Shown here piece after piece: positions 1 to 10,635 of a stretch of DNA of 64,000 bases. This DNA is from Anaerolineaceae bacterium (GTDB taxonomy: Bacteria; Chloroflexota; Anaerolineae; Aggregatilineales; Phototrophicaceae). The translations under genes were made by a program, and so were the position numbers. Numbering within the stretch: the first letter of the stretch is position 1; the number at the start of each line of letters is the position of its first letter. The DNA lies in assembly GCA_026708325.1 (NCBI GenBank), contig JAPOVC010000026.1, forward strand, positions 82,278 to 146,277, written 5' to 3'. The notes beneath the pieces were generated by a model. The model searched no databases, was not told the DNA's origin, and saw only the letters and a program-made list of their open reading frames with translations.

Positions 1-341
1 TCGCTGCCCAGTTCGTAGAGAGGAATGTCAAAGTCTTCACAGTTGCGGCGCATGACGTCCAGCTGGGCCGCCGCCATCGCATCCGGCACCGGAATGATGC
101 CCAGTTCGTTGCGCGGCGTCGTGGGCGTGCTGTGGTCCATCGTCGCCAGCGTGCGATCCGGCTGACGCACCTTGAGGCCGCGCTCGCGCAAGGTGGTGAA
201 AGCCTGCGGCGAGGTCACTTCATGGACGAGGTGCAGGTCGATGTACAACACGGTCGGCGCGCCGTCGGCCGGCGGCCGCACGACGTGGCTATCCCACACC
301 TTGTCAAACAAGGTCCTGGGTCGCTGTCCGTTTCCACTCAT
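1..341 (-). CDS. leuC: 3-isopropylmalate dehydratase large subunit, N-terminal part (cut by window edge)
   Basis: Reading the minus strand from the ATG at 341 gives an uninterrupted frame of 113 codons that leaves the window. It begins [20 protein letters not shown] and carries the LeuC/aconitase N-terminal signatures [12 protein letters not shown] (residues 10-21), [16 protein letters not shown] (33-48) and [11 protein letters not shown] (64-74). LeuC binds the 4Fe-4S cluster and, with LeuD, isomerises 2-isopropylmalate to 3-isopropylmalate in leucine synthesis. The cluster cysteines would lie outside the window. It starts 46 bases after the leuA stop, so it is very probably the next gene of the ilvE-ilvB-ilvN-ilvC-leuA operon. 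Confidence 0.93.
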   Translation of the reverse strand, partial: MSGNGQRPRTLFDKVWDSHVVRPPADGAPTVLYIDLHLVHEVTSPQAFTTLRERGLKVRQPDRTLATMDHSTPTTPRNELGIIPVPDAMAAAQLDVMRRNCEDFDIPLYELGS

Positions 342-387
342 CGTACTTCCCCTTCCGCCACGTTGTCGTGTTGAAACCTGGCCCTGC

Positions 388-1969
<1,582 letters not shown>

Positions 1970-1980
<11 letters not shown>

Positions 1981-2056
1981 TTGGCGCGTTCCTTTCCACA
2001 GGCAAGGCGGTCGAATGCATCGTCAACGCAAGGTCAACAAGACCGTCTTCGGACAT
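1970..2056 (-). CDS. short upstream ORF (28 aa) coupled to leuA, candidate leader peptide
   Basis: In the ilvC-leuA gap the minus strand reads AAAGGAGGTGAATGTGATG, a perfect ribosome site (AGGAGGT at 2070-2064) 7-8 bases before ATG 2056. The ORF runs 28 codons and stops at TGA 1972-1970, inside the start of leuA (shared ATGGACAGTGA). It starts [11 protein letters not shown] and contains four leucine codons (CTT, CTT, TTG, TTG), none of them the CTG that dominates neighbouring genes, plus two valines. No run of Ts or terminator hairpin follows, so a role would have to be translational coupling rather than termination. I recognise no protein family. It could also simply be a strong ribosome loading site for leuA. 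Confidence 0.5.
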
Positions 2057-2098
2057 CACATTCACCTCCTTTCCCTGCAGCGCCTGCCAGTGTTCCCG

Positions 2099-3115
2099 TC
2101 AGTTGCCGGACGCCTGGCGCACCTTCTTTGAGGCGAGGAAGGTCATCATGTCGCGCAGTTCCTCACCAACCTGCTCGATCAGCAGGTCGTGTTCACGCTG
2201 ACGGCGCTGCGTGAAGCGGGGCAGGCCCTCGCGATTCTCCTGCACCCACTCTTTCGCAAACTTGCCGGACTGGATGTCCTGCAAAATGCCGTCCAGATCT
2301 TCGCTGACCATGCCCTCGATGCGATCGCCGATTTCGTAGCCACCGTATTCGGCCGTATTGCTGACGCTGTACCACATGTAACTCAGGCCGCCTTCGTAGA
2401 GCAGGTCAACGATCAGCTTCAATTCGTGCAGGCACTCGAAGTAGGCCACCTCCGGCTGATAGCCGGCCTTGACCAAAGTCTCGAAGGCCGCCCGGATCAA
2501 CGCCGTCACGCCGCCACAGAGAATCACCTGTTCGCCGAAGAGATCGGTCTCGGTCTCCTCACGGAAGGTCGTCTCGATCACTCCGGCGCGCGTGCAACCG
2601 ATGGCGCGCCCATAGGCCAGAGCCATCGCCTTCGCATTGCCCGTGGCGTCCTGGGCCACGGCCAGCAGACCGGGCGTACCGGCGCCCTCGGTGAAGATTT
2701 CGCGGACGCGATGGCCGGGCGCCTTGGGCGCGATCATGGTGACGTCGACTTCCGGCGGCGGCTTGATCTGGTCGAAGTGAATGTTGAAGCCATGGGCGAA
2801 CATCAGCATGTCGCCCGGGGCGAGGTTCGGCTCAATGGACTCTTCGTAGACCTGCGCCTGCAAGGTATCCGGGATCAGGACCATGATGATGTCGGCAGCT
2901 GCGGCGGCCTCTGCTACGGACATGACCTCCAGCCCCTCGGCGGCGGCTTTCGCGCGACTGCTGCTGCCTTCGTGCAGGCCAATGATCACGCGCTGCCCGT
3001 TGTCGCGGGCGTTCAACGCGTGGGCATGCCCCTGACTGCCATAGCCGATCACAGCGATGGTCTTGCCTTCCAGCAGGCCCAGGTCCGCGTCATTGTCATA
3101 GTAAAGTGTCGCCAT
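2099..3115 (-). CDS. ilvC: ketol-acid reductoisomerase (class I)
   Basis: 338 residues, the class I (short) KARI length. It rearranges and reduces acetolactate or acetohydroxybutyrate with NAD(P)H in valine and isoleucine synthesis. The Rossmann motif [13 protein letters not shown] is at residues 24-36, followed by a cofactor loop with three consecutive serines (EGSSSRAKA), which favours NADPH. The C-terminal knotted helical domain carries the conserved acidic metal ligands (for example [10 protein letters not shown] and [14 protein letters not shown]). It lies between ilvN (67 bases upstream) and leuA, in the usual ilvBNC order. Confidence 0.98.
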   Translation of the reverse strand: MATLYYDNDADLGLLEGKTIAVIGYGSQGHAHALNARDNGQRVIIGLHEGSSSRAKAAAEGLEVMSVAEAAAAADIIMVLIPDTLQAQVYEESIEPNLAPGDMLMFAHGFNIHFDQIKPPPEVDVTMIAPKAPGHRVREIFTEGAGTPGLLAVAQDATGNAKAMALAYGRAIGCTRAGVIETTFREETETDLFGEQVILCGGVTALIRAAFETLVKAGYQPEVAYFECLHELKLIVDLLYEGGLSYMWYSVSNTAEYGGYEIGDRIEGMVSEDLDGILQDIQSGKFAKEWVQENREGLPRFTQRRQREHDLLIEQVGEELRDMMTFLASKKVRQASGN

Positions 3116-3182
3116 TCGTTTCCTCTCCGACCCCGGCGCAGTCGCCGCGGTTCACGCCCGCCGACGGAACGATTCCACCGGT

Positions 3183-3764
3183 CTACAGGATGTTCTGCTG
3201 AACGCCGTTGTCACGGGTCCCCGCGCGCATCTGCGGGGGCTCATATTGCGTGTCCTGAATGCGTATGCCGCGACCCATGGCAACGACGCCCGTGCGCACC
3301 ATTTCAACGATGCCAATGGGCCGAAACTCCTCAATCATGGCCTCGACCTGCTCTTCATGGGCCGTCACCTCGACGATAGCGACCTTCACGCCCATGTCGA
3401 CAATTCGGCCAGGATAGCGCTCACAGATTTCGGTCACCATGTTGCGCGACTCAGGGTCATCGGTGCGCACCTTGATGAGCGCCAGATCGCGGCTGACGTG
3501 CGGTTCGTCAGATACGACCCGCACCTCAATGACGTTGACCAGCTTGCGCAAATTGGCGGCGATAATGTTGACGTTGGCCAGGCGCGCATCGACGACGATG
3601 GTCATACGGGACACGTGCTGCCTGTGAGTCCGTCCGACCGTCAGGCTGTCGATGTTGAAATTCCGCCGCCGGAACAGGCTGGCGATGCGGTTCAGGACGC
3701 CTGGCCGGTTGTCGACCAGGGTGACCAGGGTGACCTTTTGTTCCATACCTGTTTCGTCGCTCAT
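3183..3764 (-). CDS. ilvN: acetolactate synthase regulatory (small) subunit
   Basis: 193 residues. The N-terminal ACT domain is clear (VTLVTLVDNRPGVLNRIASL near residues 11-30), followed by the second ACT-like C-terminal domain (EERY-type region and IVEMVRTGVVAMGRG at the end). This subunit activates the IlvB catalytic subunit and confers valine feedback inhibition. The start ATG overlaps the stop of ilvB by four bases (3761-3764), a standard sign of translational coupling for subunits made in fixed ratio. Confidence 0.97.
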   Translation of the reverse strand: MSDETGMEQKVTLVTLVDNRPGVLNRIASLFRRRNFNIDSLTVGRTHRQHVSRMTIVVDARLANVNIIAANLRKLVNVIEVRVVSDEPHVSRDLALIKVRTDDPESRNMVTEICERYPGRIVDMGVKVAIVEVTAHEEQVEAMIEEFRPIGIVEMVRTGVVAMGRGIRIQDTQYEPPQMRAGTRDNGVQQNIL

Positions 3765-5467
3765 GCGCTTTCCCGCTCCCCGGGTTTCGGCCGCCGGATC
3801 ATGGCATGCAGATCAGCGCCGGCCGGAACCATTGGATACACAATGTCCTCTTTCTCGATGACGTATTCGATCAGCACCGGCCCCTGTACGCTGCGCGCAA
3901 AGGCCACCGACTCCTCGACTTGCTCCCTTCTTGTGACCCGCATGTTGGGCACGCCATAGGCATCGGCGAAGAGGCAGAAATCGGGATTGAACATCGGCGT
4001 CGCGTGATAGCGCTCCTCATAGAAGAACTCCTGCCACTGGCGCACCATTCCCAGAAAGGCATTGTTCAAAATGGCGATGTTGACGTTGGTTTTCTCCTGC
4101 ACGGCGGTCGCCAGTTCGCACATCGTCATCTGAAAGCCGCCATCACCGACGATTGCCCAGACTTCCTCGTGGGGCAAACCAAATTTCGCGCCGATGGCCG
4201 CGGGGAAACCGAAGCCCATCGTCCCCAGGCCACCACTGGTGATCAGCGTTGAGGGACGCTGGTGCGGATAGTACTGGGCTTCCAGCATCTGGTGCTGCCC
4301 TACGTCGGTGACGGTGATGGCATCGCCGCCGGTGTGCAACCACAAATCGTTGATCACCTGGGCGCCGAGCAGTCGATCGCCCGTGTCATGGTGCAAGATG
4401 TCTCGCTCGTCGTCGTCCTCCTGCCAGTCGCGAATGCGCGCCAGCCAGTCGACGCGCTGTTGCCTTTCAATGCGCGGCAGCAACTGCGTAATGACCGTGC
4501 GCAGGTCGCCCGCGATACCCACGTCTACCGGGACGTTCTTGTTGATTTCCGAGGGATCGATGTCGACGTGGATCTTGCGCGAATGTTGCGAGTAGGTCGC
4601 CAGGTTGCCCGTTACGCGGTCGTCAAAGCGCATTCCCAGGGCGATCAACAGGTCGGCTTCCTGAATGGAGTGGTTGCTGGTGGCGGTGCCGTGCATGCCC
4701 ATCATGCCCAGGGAGAGCGGATGGTTCTCCGGCAAGGCCCCCTTCCCCAGCAAGGTCAGCGCGACCGGAACGCCGGAACGTTCGACCAGGTGCAGCAATT
4801 CGTCCGTGGCGCCCGACATCAATATGCCGTGCCCGGCCAGAATGATCGGTCGCTCCGCCTCGTTAATCAGACGCCCGGCGGCATCCAGTTCGTCCTCATT
4901 GGCAGTCGTCCGCGGCTGGTATCCCGGCAGGACAATCTCACCCTCCGGGTACACGAACTCCGTGATGGCAATCTGCACGTCCTTGGGGATGTCGATGAGC
5001 ACCGGCCCCGGGCGACCGCTGCGCGCGATGTGAAAGGCTTCGCGCACGGTCCAGGCCAGTTCGTCGACATCCATCACCAGGAAATTGTGCTTGGTCACCG
5101 GCAGGCTGACACCGGTCACGTCAGTTTCCTGAAAGGCATCCGAGCCGATGGCCGCCCGCGGGACCTGACCGGTTATGCATACGATCGGGGACGAGTCCAT
5201 CATCGCCGTGGCCATGCCGGTGACGAGGTTGGTCGCCCCGGGCCCGCTGGTGGCAATGGCCACCCCGACCCTGCCGGTGGCGCGGGCGTAGCCATCGGCC
5301 ATGTGCGAAGCCCCCTGTTCGTGCCGCACCAGGACGTGATGGATCTGCGGATACTTCGTCATGGCGTCGTAGGTCGGCAATATCGCGCCGCCAGGGTAGC
5401 CGAACATGACGTCGACGCCCTCGCGCAACAAACACTCCATCAAGATTTCCGAGCCTGTGAGTTGCAT
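3761..5467 (-). CDS. ilvB: acetolactate synthase catalytic (large) subunit
   Basis: 568 residues, full length. It is a thiamine-diphosphate enzyme that makes acetolactate from pyruvate, or acetohydroxybutyrate from pyruvate and 2-ketobutyrate. The N-terminal PYR domain has the catalytic Glu in RHEQGASHMADGYAR (about residues 48-62); a central FAD/DHAP-like domain follows; the C-terminal PP domain has the ThDP motif GDGGFQMTMCELATAV ending in NN. The ATG at 5467 is preceded by GGAGGAG at good spacing. It sits 15 bases after ilvE and overlaps ilvN by 4 bases. Confidence 0.98.
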   Translation of the reverse strand: MQLTGSEILMECLLREGVDVMFGYPGGAILPTYDAMTKYPQIHHVLVRHEQGASHMADGYARATGRVGVAIATSGPGATNLVTGMATAMMDSSPIVCITGQVPRAAIGSDAFQETDVTGVSLPVTKHNFLVMDVDELAWTVREAFHIARSGRPGPVLIDIPKDVQIAITEFVYPEGEIVLPGYQPRTTANEDELDAAGRLINEAERPIILAGHGILMSGATDELLHLVERSGVPVALTLLGKGALPENHPLSLGMMGMHGTATSNHSIQEADLLIALGMRFDDRVTGNLATYSQHSRKIHVDIDPSEINKNVPVDVGIAGDLRTVITQLLPRIERQQRVDWLARIRDWQEDDDERDILHHDTGDRLLGAQVINDLWLHTGGDAITVTDVGQHQMLEAQYYPHQRPSTLITSGGLGTMGFGFPAAIGAKFGLPHEEVWAIVGDGGFQMTMCELATAVQEKTNVNIAILNNAFLGMVRQWQEFFYEERYHATPMFNPDFCLFADAYGVPNMRVTRREQVEESVAFARSVQGPVLIEYVIEKEDIVYPMVPAGADLHAMIRRPKPGERESA

Positions 5468-5482
5468 GTCGCTCCTCCGCCT

Positions 5483-6418
5483 CTACTCAGGTTGCCGGAT
5501 TGCCGCCGGGACCGGCGTCAGCCAGCTGTGACGGTCCGCCACTTCGCCTGACGTGATTGCAAAGAAATGGTCCTGCGTCTCTTTGGTTATGGGGCCGCGT
5601 TTTCCCTCGCCAACCTGCAGACGGTCAATGGATCGCACCGGCGTTATTTCCGCCGCGGTGCCGGTGAAGAAGACCTCGTCGGCGAGGTACAACATGTCGC
5701 GGGGGATGGTCTCGAAGCGGACTTCCACGCCCATGTCCTGCAGGATGGTCAGAACGCTGTCGCGCGTGATTCCGGGCAGAATGCTCGCCCAGCTGCCGGG
5801 CGTATACACGACGCCATCGACGATGACGAATACATTTTCGCCGGCGCCTTCGCTGACGTTGCCGGAAGAATCCAGCGCGAGGCCTTCGTCGAAGCCGTTG
5901 TCGTGCGCCTCCATGCTGATCAACTGGCTGTTCACGTATTGCCCGCCGATCTTGGCCATGGAGGCCGCCGTGCCTGGCGCGAGGCGGCGCCAGGAACTGA
6001 TTTGCACGTCTACGCCCTTTTCCAGGCCTTCCACACCCAGATAAGCGCCCCATTCCATGGTGAAAATCGTCACGTCAACCGGGTTTTTGCGCCCTTCGAG
6101 GCCCAGTGGCCCCGCGCCGCGAAACACCAGGGGTCGCACGTAACAGGCCTGATGGCCGTTGCGGGCAATCGTTTCGAGTATGGCCTCGTTGATTTCGTCT
6201 TCAGTGAAGGGGACGTCAAGCCGCGCGACCCTGCTGGAGTAGAAAAGGCGTCTGGTGTGCTCGGGGAGGCGAAACACGGCCGGCCCGTGCGGTGTGGTGT
6301 AGGCGCGAATTCCCTCGAAAACGCTGGAGCCGTAATGCAGCGCATGGGTCGAGACATGGACGTTCACCTCTTCCCAGCGCATGAATTCGCCGTTATGCCA
6401 GATCCACTCAGCACTCAT
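5483..6418 (-). CDS. ilvE: branched-chain amino acid aminotransferase
   Basis: 311 residues, the normal fold-type IV PLP aminotransferase length. It performs the final transamination to valine, leucine and isoleucine. Seen: the N-terminal HALHYGSSVFEGIRAY motif (residues 26-41), the PLP lysine in MAKIGGQYVNSQL (about residue 158), the SEGAGENVF signature, and FFTGTAAEITPV near the C-terminus. It is the first structural gene after the leader-peptide attenuator at 6459-6604, so its transcription, and that of everything downstream to leuC, should depend on read-through of that terminator. Confidence 0.97.
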   Translation of the reverse strand: MSAEWIWHNGEFMRWEEVNVHVSTHALHYGSSVFEGIRAYTTPHGPAVFRLPEHTRRLFYSSRVARLDVPFTEDEINEAILETIARNGHQACYVRPLVFRGAGPLGLEGRKNPVDVTIFTMEWGAYLGVEGLEKGVDVQISSWRRLAPGTAASMAKIGGQYVNSQLISMEAHDNGFDEGLALDSSGNVSEGAGENVFVIVDGVVYTPGSWASILPGITRDSVLTILQDMGVEVRFETIPRDMLYLADEVFFTGTAAEITPVRSIDRLQVGEGKRGPITKETQDHFFAITSGEVADRHSWLTPVPAAIRQPE

Positions 6419-6458
6419 TGACCGCCCCCGTCCTGGTTGGTTTCAAGCCTGCATTACT

Positions 6459-6482
6459 AAAAAACCCCCTCCGCGGGGGTTT
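6459..6482 (-). terminator. intrinsic terminator acting as the ilv attenuator
   Basis: On the minus strand an 8-bp stem AAACCCCC / GGGGGTTT (arms 6482-6475 and 6469-6462, loop GCGGA) runs straight into six Ts (6464-6459). It lies after the leader peptide stop and 40 bases before the ilvE start codon, the position expected of an attenuator rather than a gene-end terminator, because argH ends much farther upstream at 6742. Confidence 0.9.
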
Positions 6483-6522
6483 GCGTTCATTTTGCCGGTT
6501 TCCGGCCGGAGCAACCACCCGC
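6473..6522 (-). promoter_or_regulatory. predicted antiterminator pairing of the ilv leader RNA
   Basis: The RNA segment from 6522-6511 (GCGGGUGGUUGC), 4 bases after the leader stop codon, can pair with the segment from 6484-6473 (GCAAACCCCCGC) at 10 of 12 positions. The second segment is the 5' arm of the terminator, so the two structures are mutually exclusive. A ribosome finishing the leader would cover the first segment and allow termination; a ribosome stalled on the Leu/Val/Ile codons would leave it free. A third possible pairing, 9 perfect bases between 6617-6609 (leader ribosome site) and 6514-6506, could hide the leader's own ribosome site. Pairings were found by eye, with no energy calculation. 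Confidence 0.7.
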
Positions 6523-6526
6523 CACG

Positions 6527-6604
6527 CTATGCGACGCCAATAATGACAAGAAGGAGGAGAACGACGGGCAGCGAGATGGTGGCATCGACGATGTTTCGAC
6601 GCAT
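6527..6604 (-). CDS. ilv operon leader peptide (25 aa)
   Basis: ATG at 6604 with GGAG seven bases upstream opens a 25-codon ORF that ends in the tract VVLLLLVIIGVA before TAG at 6527. The control codons are GTC GTT CTC CTC CTT CTT GTC ATT ATT; none of the four leucines uses CTG, the favoured codon in surrounding genes. The peptide thus senses exactly the three products of the downstream genes. The start is chosen because a longer frame reading through 6745 would cross the promoter at 6639-6666. The layout matches the ilv leader peptides known from Proteobacteria and some Actinobacteria. Confidence 0.88.
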   Translation of the reverse strand: MRRNIVDATISLPVVLLLLVIIGVA

Positions 6605-6638
6605 CAGTTTGCTCCGGACCGATCTGTCGGACGCGCCT

Positions 6639-6666
6639 ATTGTAGCGTGGCAATTGAGACTGTCAA
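6639..6666 (-). promoter_or_regulatory. sigma-70 type promoter of the ilv/leu operon
   Basis: TTGACA (6666-6661), 16-base spacer, TACAAT (6644-6639) on the minus strand, close to consensus. The expected transcript start near 6632 gives a leader RNA of roughly 215 bases before ilvE, carrying the leader peptide and attenuator. Confidence 0.85.
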
Positions 6667-6741
6667 GCATTGGCCCAGGGTTCGATGGCAGAAGTCCTGA
6701 TTTAGGCATTTTGACGGCAATCTGGCGGCAAATGCGCCGGA

Positions 6742-8112
6742 TCAACCCTCCAGCGCCAAACGCGCGGCCTCCAGTTGCTTCGTTACGGCTGTGGGCGCCG
6801 TGCCGCCGGCGGAATCGCGGCTGCGGACCGACTTGTCAAAGTCAAACACCTCGCGCGCGTCCGCGGCAAACAGGGCATGGCACCCCTGCAGGGTCGGCAA
6901 TTGCAACTGCGACAGTGGCAGGCCGGCATCGGCGGCGGCGCGCACGGCAGCGCCAACCGCGTGGTGCGCCTCCCGAAAGGGCAGACCGCGAGCCACCAGA
7001 TAGTCGGCAAGGTCGGTGGCCAGCATCTCCTCGTCCAGCGCCGCGCGCATCCTGTCCCGACTTATCCCCAGGGTGTGGATGACGGCCGTCAACACCGGCA
7101 AGAGGGCATTGAGCGCGTCGACAGAGTCGAAGAGCGCTTCCTTGTCCTCCTGCAAATCCTTGTTGTAGGCGGTCGGAAGCCCCTTCATCGTCGCCAGCAA
7201 GCCGGACAGGTTGCCGATGAGCCGGCCGGATTTGCCCCGCGCCAGCTCCAGGGGGTCGGCGTTGCGTTTCTGCGGCATGAGGCTGGAACCGGTGCTGTAA
7301 CGATCGTCGAGCGCGAAAAAGCCGAAGAGCGGATTGCTGTAAAGAATGACGTCCTCGCCGAGGCGGCTGAGATGCACCCCCACCAATGCAAGGGCGAACA
7401 GCGTTTCGGCCACAAAGTCCCGGTCGCTGACACTGTCCAGGCTGTTCTGGCTGATCGACGTAAAACCCAGTTCCAGCGCCATGGCGTGGCGGTCGACGGC
7501 CAGGGGCGTTCCGGCAAGCGCTCCCGAACCAAGGGGCAGCACGGCGGCGTTGCCGCGCGCCACGGCCAGTCGGTCCCGATCGCGCTGCAACATCCAGAAG
7601 AAACTCAGCAGCCAGTGCGCCAGCACTACTGGCTGTGCCGGTTGCAGATGCGTGTAACCGGGCATCAGCGTATCCAGGTGGTCTGCCGCCCGCAGAACCA
7701 ACGCCTCCTGCAGTTCATACAGGCGGCCGCTGATGGCCTCGCACGCGCCCATGCACCACAGCCGGAAGTCCGTCGCCACCTGATCGTTGCGGCTGCGGCC
7801 GGTGTGCAGCTTGCCGCCAACCGGCCCGACCAGTTCCGTCAGTCGCCGTTCCACCGCAGTGTGGATGTCTTCGTCGCCAGGCTTCAGTTCAAAAGTGGCC
7901 TGGTCAAATTCCTCCAGGACCTGCTGCAGACCGGCCACGATTTCATCGGCTTCGCCCTGCGACAGGATCCCCGCGCCGACCAGCGCCCGTGCCCAGGCCT
8001 GACTGCCGGCAATGTCCTCCCGATACATGCGGCGGTCAAAGTGAATGCTGTCGTTCAGCGTCCGCAGGTCCTCATCCGTCGGCTCGGCGAAGCGACCGCC
8101 CCACAGGGCCAT
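6742..8112 (-). CDS. argH: argininosuccinate lyase
   Basis: 456 residues, full length. It cleaves argininosuccinate to arginine and fumarate. The fumarase/aspartase superfamily signature GSSLMPQKRNADPLELARG is present at about residues 277-295 with its catalytic serine, along with TGRSRNDQVATDFRLW near residue 110 and HLQPAQPV near residue 155. It follows argG after 30 bases and is probably the last gene of the nad-arg transcript; the next feature downstream is the ilv promoter. Confidence 0.97.
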   Translation of the reverse strand: MALWGGRFAEPTDEDLRTLNDSIHFDRRMYREDIAGSQAWARALVGAGILSQGEADEIVAGLQQVLEEFDQATFELKPGDEDIHTAVERRLTELVGPVGGKLHTGRSRNDQVATDFRLWCMGACEAISGRLYELQEALVLRAADHLDTLMPGYTHLQPAQPVVLAHWLLSFFWMLQRDRDRLAVARGNAAVLPLGSGALAGTPLAVDRHAMALELGFTSISQNSLDSVSDRDFVAETLFALALVGVHLSRLGEDVILYSNPLFGFFALDDRYSTGSSLMPQKRNADPLELARGKSGRLIGNLSGLLATMKGLPTAYNKDLQEDKEALFDSVDALNALLPVLTAVIHTLGISRDRMRAALDEEMLATDLADYLVARGLPFREAHHAVGAAVRAAADAGLPLSQLQLPTLQGCHALFAADAREVFDFDKSVRSRDSAGGTAPTAVTKQLEAARLALEG

Positions 8113-8142
8113 GGCAACCTCCTGAATGGGTAGCGTAATCTT

Positions 8143-9384
8143 CTACTGGCGGTAGTGGCTGCGCCCGGTGCGTTCGATGTCCTGCTGCGCTTCAACCTTG
8201 AGCGGCAGGCCAAAGAGACGAATGAAGCCTTCCGCGTCCTTCTGGTCGTAAACGTCTTCCTCGCCAAAGGACGCGTAGTCCTCGCGATACAGGCCGGTCG
8301 GGCTCTTGCGCCCCGCCAGAATCAGGTTGCCCTTGTAGAGCTTCAGGCGTACCGAGCCGTTCACCTGTTGCTGCGTGACGTCGACGAAGGCATCCAGCGC
8401 CTCGCGCAGCCGCGTGTACCACTGGCCGTTGTAGACCAGCTCCGCATACTTCGAGGCCAGCAGGTCCTTGTACTGCATCGTTTGCTTGTCCAGGGTGATG
8501 CTCTCCAGCGCGCGATGCGCCCGCAGCAGGACCGTGCCGGCCGGCGTCTCGTAAACGCCATGGCTCTTCATGCCGACCAACCGGTTTTCGACGATGTCGC
8601 TGCGGCCGATGCCATGCTCGCCCGCGATACGATTCAACTGCTGGAACAGTTCGACCGGGCCGATCGAGTCGCCATCCAGCGAGACCGGATAGCCCTTCTC
8701 GAATCCGAGCTCAATCAATCGGGCCTCATCCGGTGCGTCCTGCGGACTGCTTGACAGCTTGTACATCGATTCTTCCGGCTCGTTCCAGGGGTCTTCAAGC
8801 AGACCGCCTTCATGGCTGAGATGGAAGATGTTGCGGTCCCGACTGTAAATGTCGCGTTCCGTCTGCGTCACCGGTACGTTGAACTCTTCGGCATAGGCCA
8901 GGGCGTCCTCGCGGCTGCGGATATCCCACTCACGCCAGGGCGCGATGACCCGTAACCTGGGGTTCAGGGCCATGACGGTCAACTCGAAACGCACCTGGTC
9001 GTTGCCCTTGCCAGTGCAACCGTGGGCCACGGCGTCCGCGCCTTCGATTTCGGCGACGTCGACAAGATGCCGGGCGATGAGGGGCCGCGCAAAGGACGTG
9101 CCCAGCAAATACTCCCTTTCGTATATGGCTCCGGCGCGCAGGGTTGGCAGGGCGAAGCCGGACAGAAATTCCTCGCGCAAGTCGCGCACGTAGAGTTTGC
9201 TGGCGCCCGAGGCGCGGGCCTTCTCGTCCAGACCGTCCAGCTCTTCTTCCTGGCCCAGGTCCGCACAAAAACAGATGACTTCGCAGTCACTGTAATTGTT
9301 TTTCAGCCAGGGGACGATCACTGACGTGTCAAGGCCACCGCTGTAAGCCAGTACAACCTTGTGAACTTCCGCTCCATTGCTCAT
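8143..9384 (-). CDS. argG: argininosuccinate synthase
   Basis: Joins citrulline and aspartate with ATP. From the ATG at 9384 the protein has 413 residues, close to the family norm, with the P-loop-like [15 protein letters not shown] at about residues 11-25 and [16 protein letters not shown] soon after. The frame is open back to a GTG at 9453, which would add 23 residues of low-complexity sequence and abut the upstream stop; I prefer the ATG because GAAGGGGG lies 4-6 bases before it and family members start there. It is followed by argH in the same transcript. Confidence 0.96.
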   Translation of the reverse strand: MSNGAEVHKVVLAYSGGLDTSVIVPWLKNNYSDCEVICFCADLGQEEELDGLDEKARASGASKLYVRDLREEFLSGFALPTLRAGAIYEREYLLGTSFARPLIARHLVDVAEIEGADAVAHGCTGKGNDQVRFELTVMALNPRLRVIAPWREWDIRSREDALAYAEEFNVPVTQTERDIYSRDRNIFHLSHEGGLLEDPWNEPEESMYKLSSSPQDAPDEARLIELGFEKGYPVSLDGDSIGPVELFQQLNRIAGEHGIGRSDIVENRLVGMKSHGVYETPAGTVLLRAHRALESITLDKQTMQYKDLLASKYAELVYNGQWYTRLREALDAFVDVTQQQVNGSVRLKLYKGNLILAGRKSPTGLYREDYASFGEEDVYDQKDAEGFIRLFGLPLKVEAQQDIERTGRSHYRQ

Positions 9385-9453
9385 CTTGCCCCCTTCGTCC
9401 TTTTGCCCGTCACTGCCGGTAAACAAGCCCTGGTCGCCTGTGGCGTGGGCCAC

Positions 9454-10635
9454 CTAACCAATCTGCGGCGCCATCGCCCGGTGTCGCTCGACCAGGGTCC
9501 GCAAATGATAAACCAGACGTTCGACGTGCGCCGCTGTACTGTGTTTGCCCAGCACAAATCGCATTTGGCCCATCAGGCGGTCGCTGTCCACGCCGCAGGC
9601 CAGCAGCACGTGGCTCGGTTCCTGCTGTCCGGACGTGCAGGCGCTGCCGCCGCTGGCGCAAATCCCCAGTTCCGACAAATCCAGCAGGATCGAATCGCCA
9701 TTGAGCCAGCGCAACACAAAGCTGCTGTGGCCCGCCAGCCTTTCCTCCGGATGCCCGGTCAGGGTTGCCTCCGGAATGTTGGCCAGCACCTGCCGGACCA
9801 GGTCGTCGCGCAAGTCGGCCAGCCGGGCGCAGGTCGCTGCGCGTTCAGCTTCCGCCAGTTCCAGCGCCCGTGCCAGACCCACGATCAGTGGCAAGGGCTC
9901 CGTGCCGCTGCGTCGATGGGCCTGCTGGCCGCCACCCACGATCTGCGCCTTCAGTCCAATCGCGCGTCGCACCACCAGGACGCCAATGCCTTTTGGCCCA
10001 TAGCACTTGTGCCCGGCCAGACTCATGAGGTCCACGTTTAGCGCCTGCACGTCCAGGGTCAGGAGGCCGGGCGCCTGCACGGCATCGGTATGAAAGGGCA
10101 CGCGCCGGTTTTTGGCCTTGATCGCCGCGCCGATGTCGGCGATCGGGTTGATACTGCCGATTTCGTTGCTGGCATACAGCACACTCACCAGCACCGTGTC
10201 CGGCCGCATGGCCTCAACGACCTGGGCCGCTGTGACGCGACCGGTTGAATCGACCGGCAGGAAGGTGACGTCGAAGCCTTCACCCGCCAATTCCTGCGCG
10301 ACGTCCAGCACGGCATGATGCTCGGCAGCCGTCGTAATGACGTGATTGCCACGGCCGCGGGCGCGCATGGCATGCGCCACACCCTTGAGCGCAAGATTGT
10401 CGGCTTCCGTGCCGCCACTGGTAAAGACCAGTTCCGGCGGGCCTCCGGCGCGGCAGTTGACGACTTCCGCGATAGTCTCGATGGAGCGTTGAATCGCCGC
10501 ATCGGCGGCCTTGCCGGCAGTATGCAAACTGGAGGCATTGCCGAAGACCTCGCTCCAGTAGGGTTGCATGGCCTCGACCACGCGGGGATCTGTCGGCGTG
10601 GTCGCGCTGTTGTCCAGATAAATCATGTCGTTCAC
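9454..10635 (-). CDS. cysteine desulfurase (NifS/IscS type)
   Basis: 393 residues. A PLP enzyme that supplies sulfur for Fe-S cluster assembly. Seen: YLDNSATTPTDPRV at the N-terminus, the TSGGTEADNLAL cofactor motif, the PLP lysine in SLAGHKCYGPKG, and the active-site cysteine in the loop ASGGSACTSGQQEPSHVL. Its start overlaps the nadB stop by four bases. A dedicated desulfurase beside nadB and nadA fits a role in maturing the 4Fe-4S cluster of quinolinate synthase, as seen for NifS-like proteins in nad clusters of other bacteria; that assignment is inference. Confidence 0.94.
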   Translation of the reverse strand: MNDMIYLDNSATTPTDPRVVEAMQPYWSEVFGNASSLHTAGKAADAAIQRSIETIAEVVNCRAGGPPELVFTSGGTEADNLALKGVAHAMRARGRGNHVITTAAEHHAVLDVAQELAGEGFDVTFLPVDSTGRVTAAQVVEAMRPDTVLVSVLYASNEIGSINPIADIGAAIKAKNRRVPFHTDAVQAPGLLTLDVQALNVDLMSLAGHKCYGPKGIGVLVVRRAIGLKAQIVGGGQQAHRRSGTEPLPLIVGLARALELAEAERAATCARLADLRDDLVRQVLANIPEATLTGHPEERLAGHSSFVLRWLNGDSILLDLSELGICASGGSACTSGQQEPSHVLLACGVDSDRLMGQMRFVLGKHSTAAHVERLVYHLRTLVERHRAMAPQIG

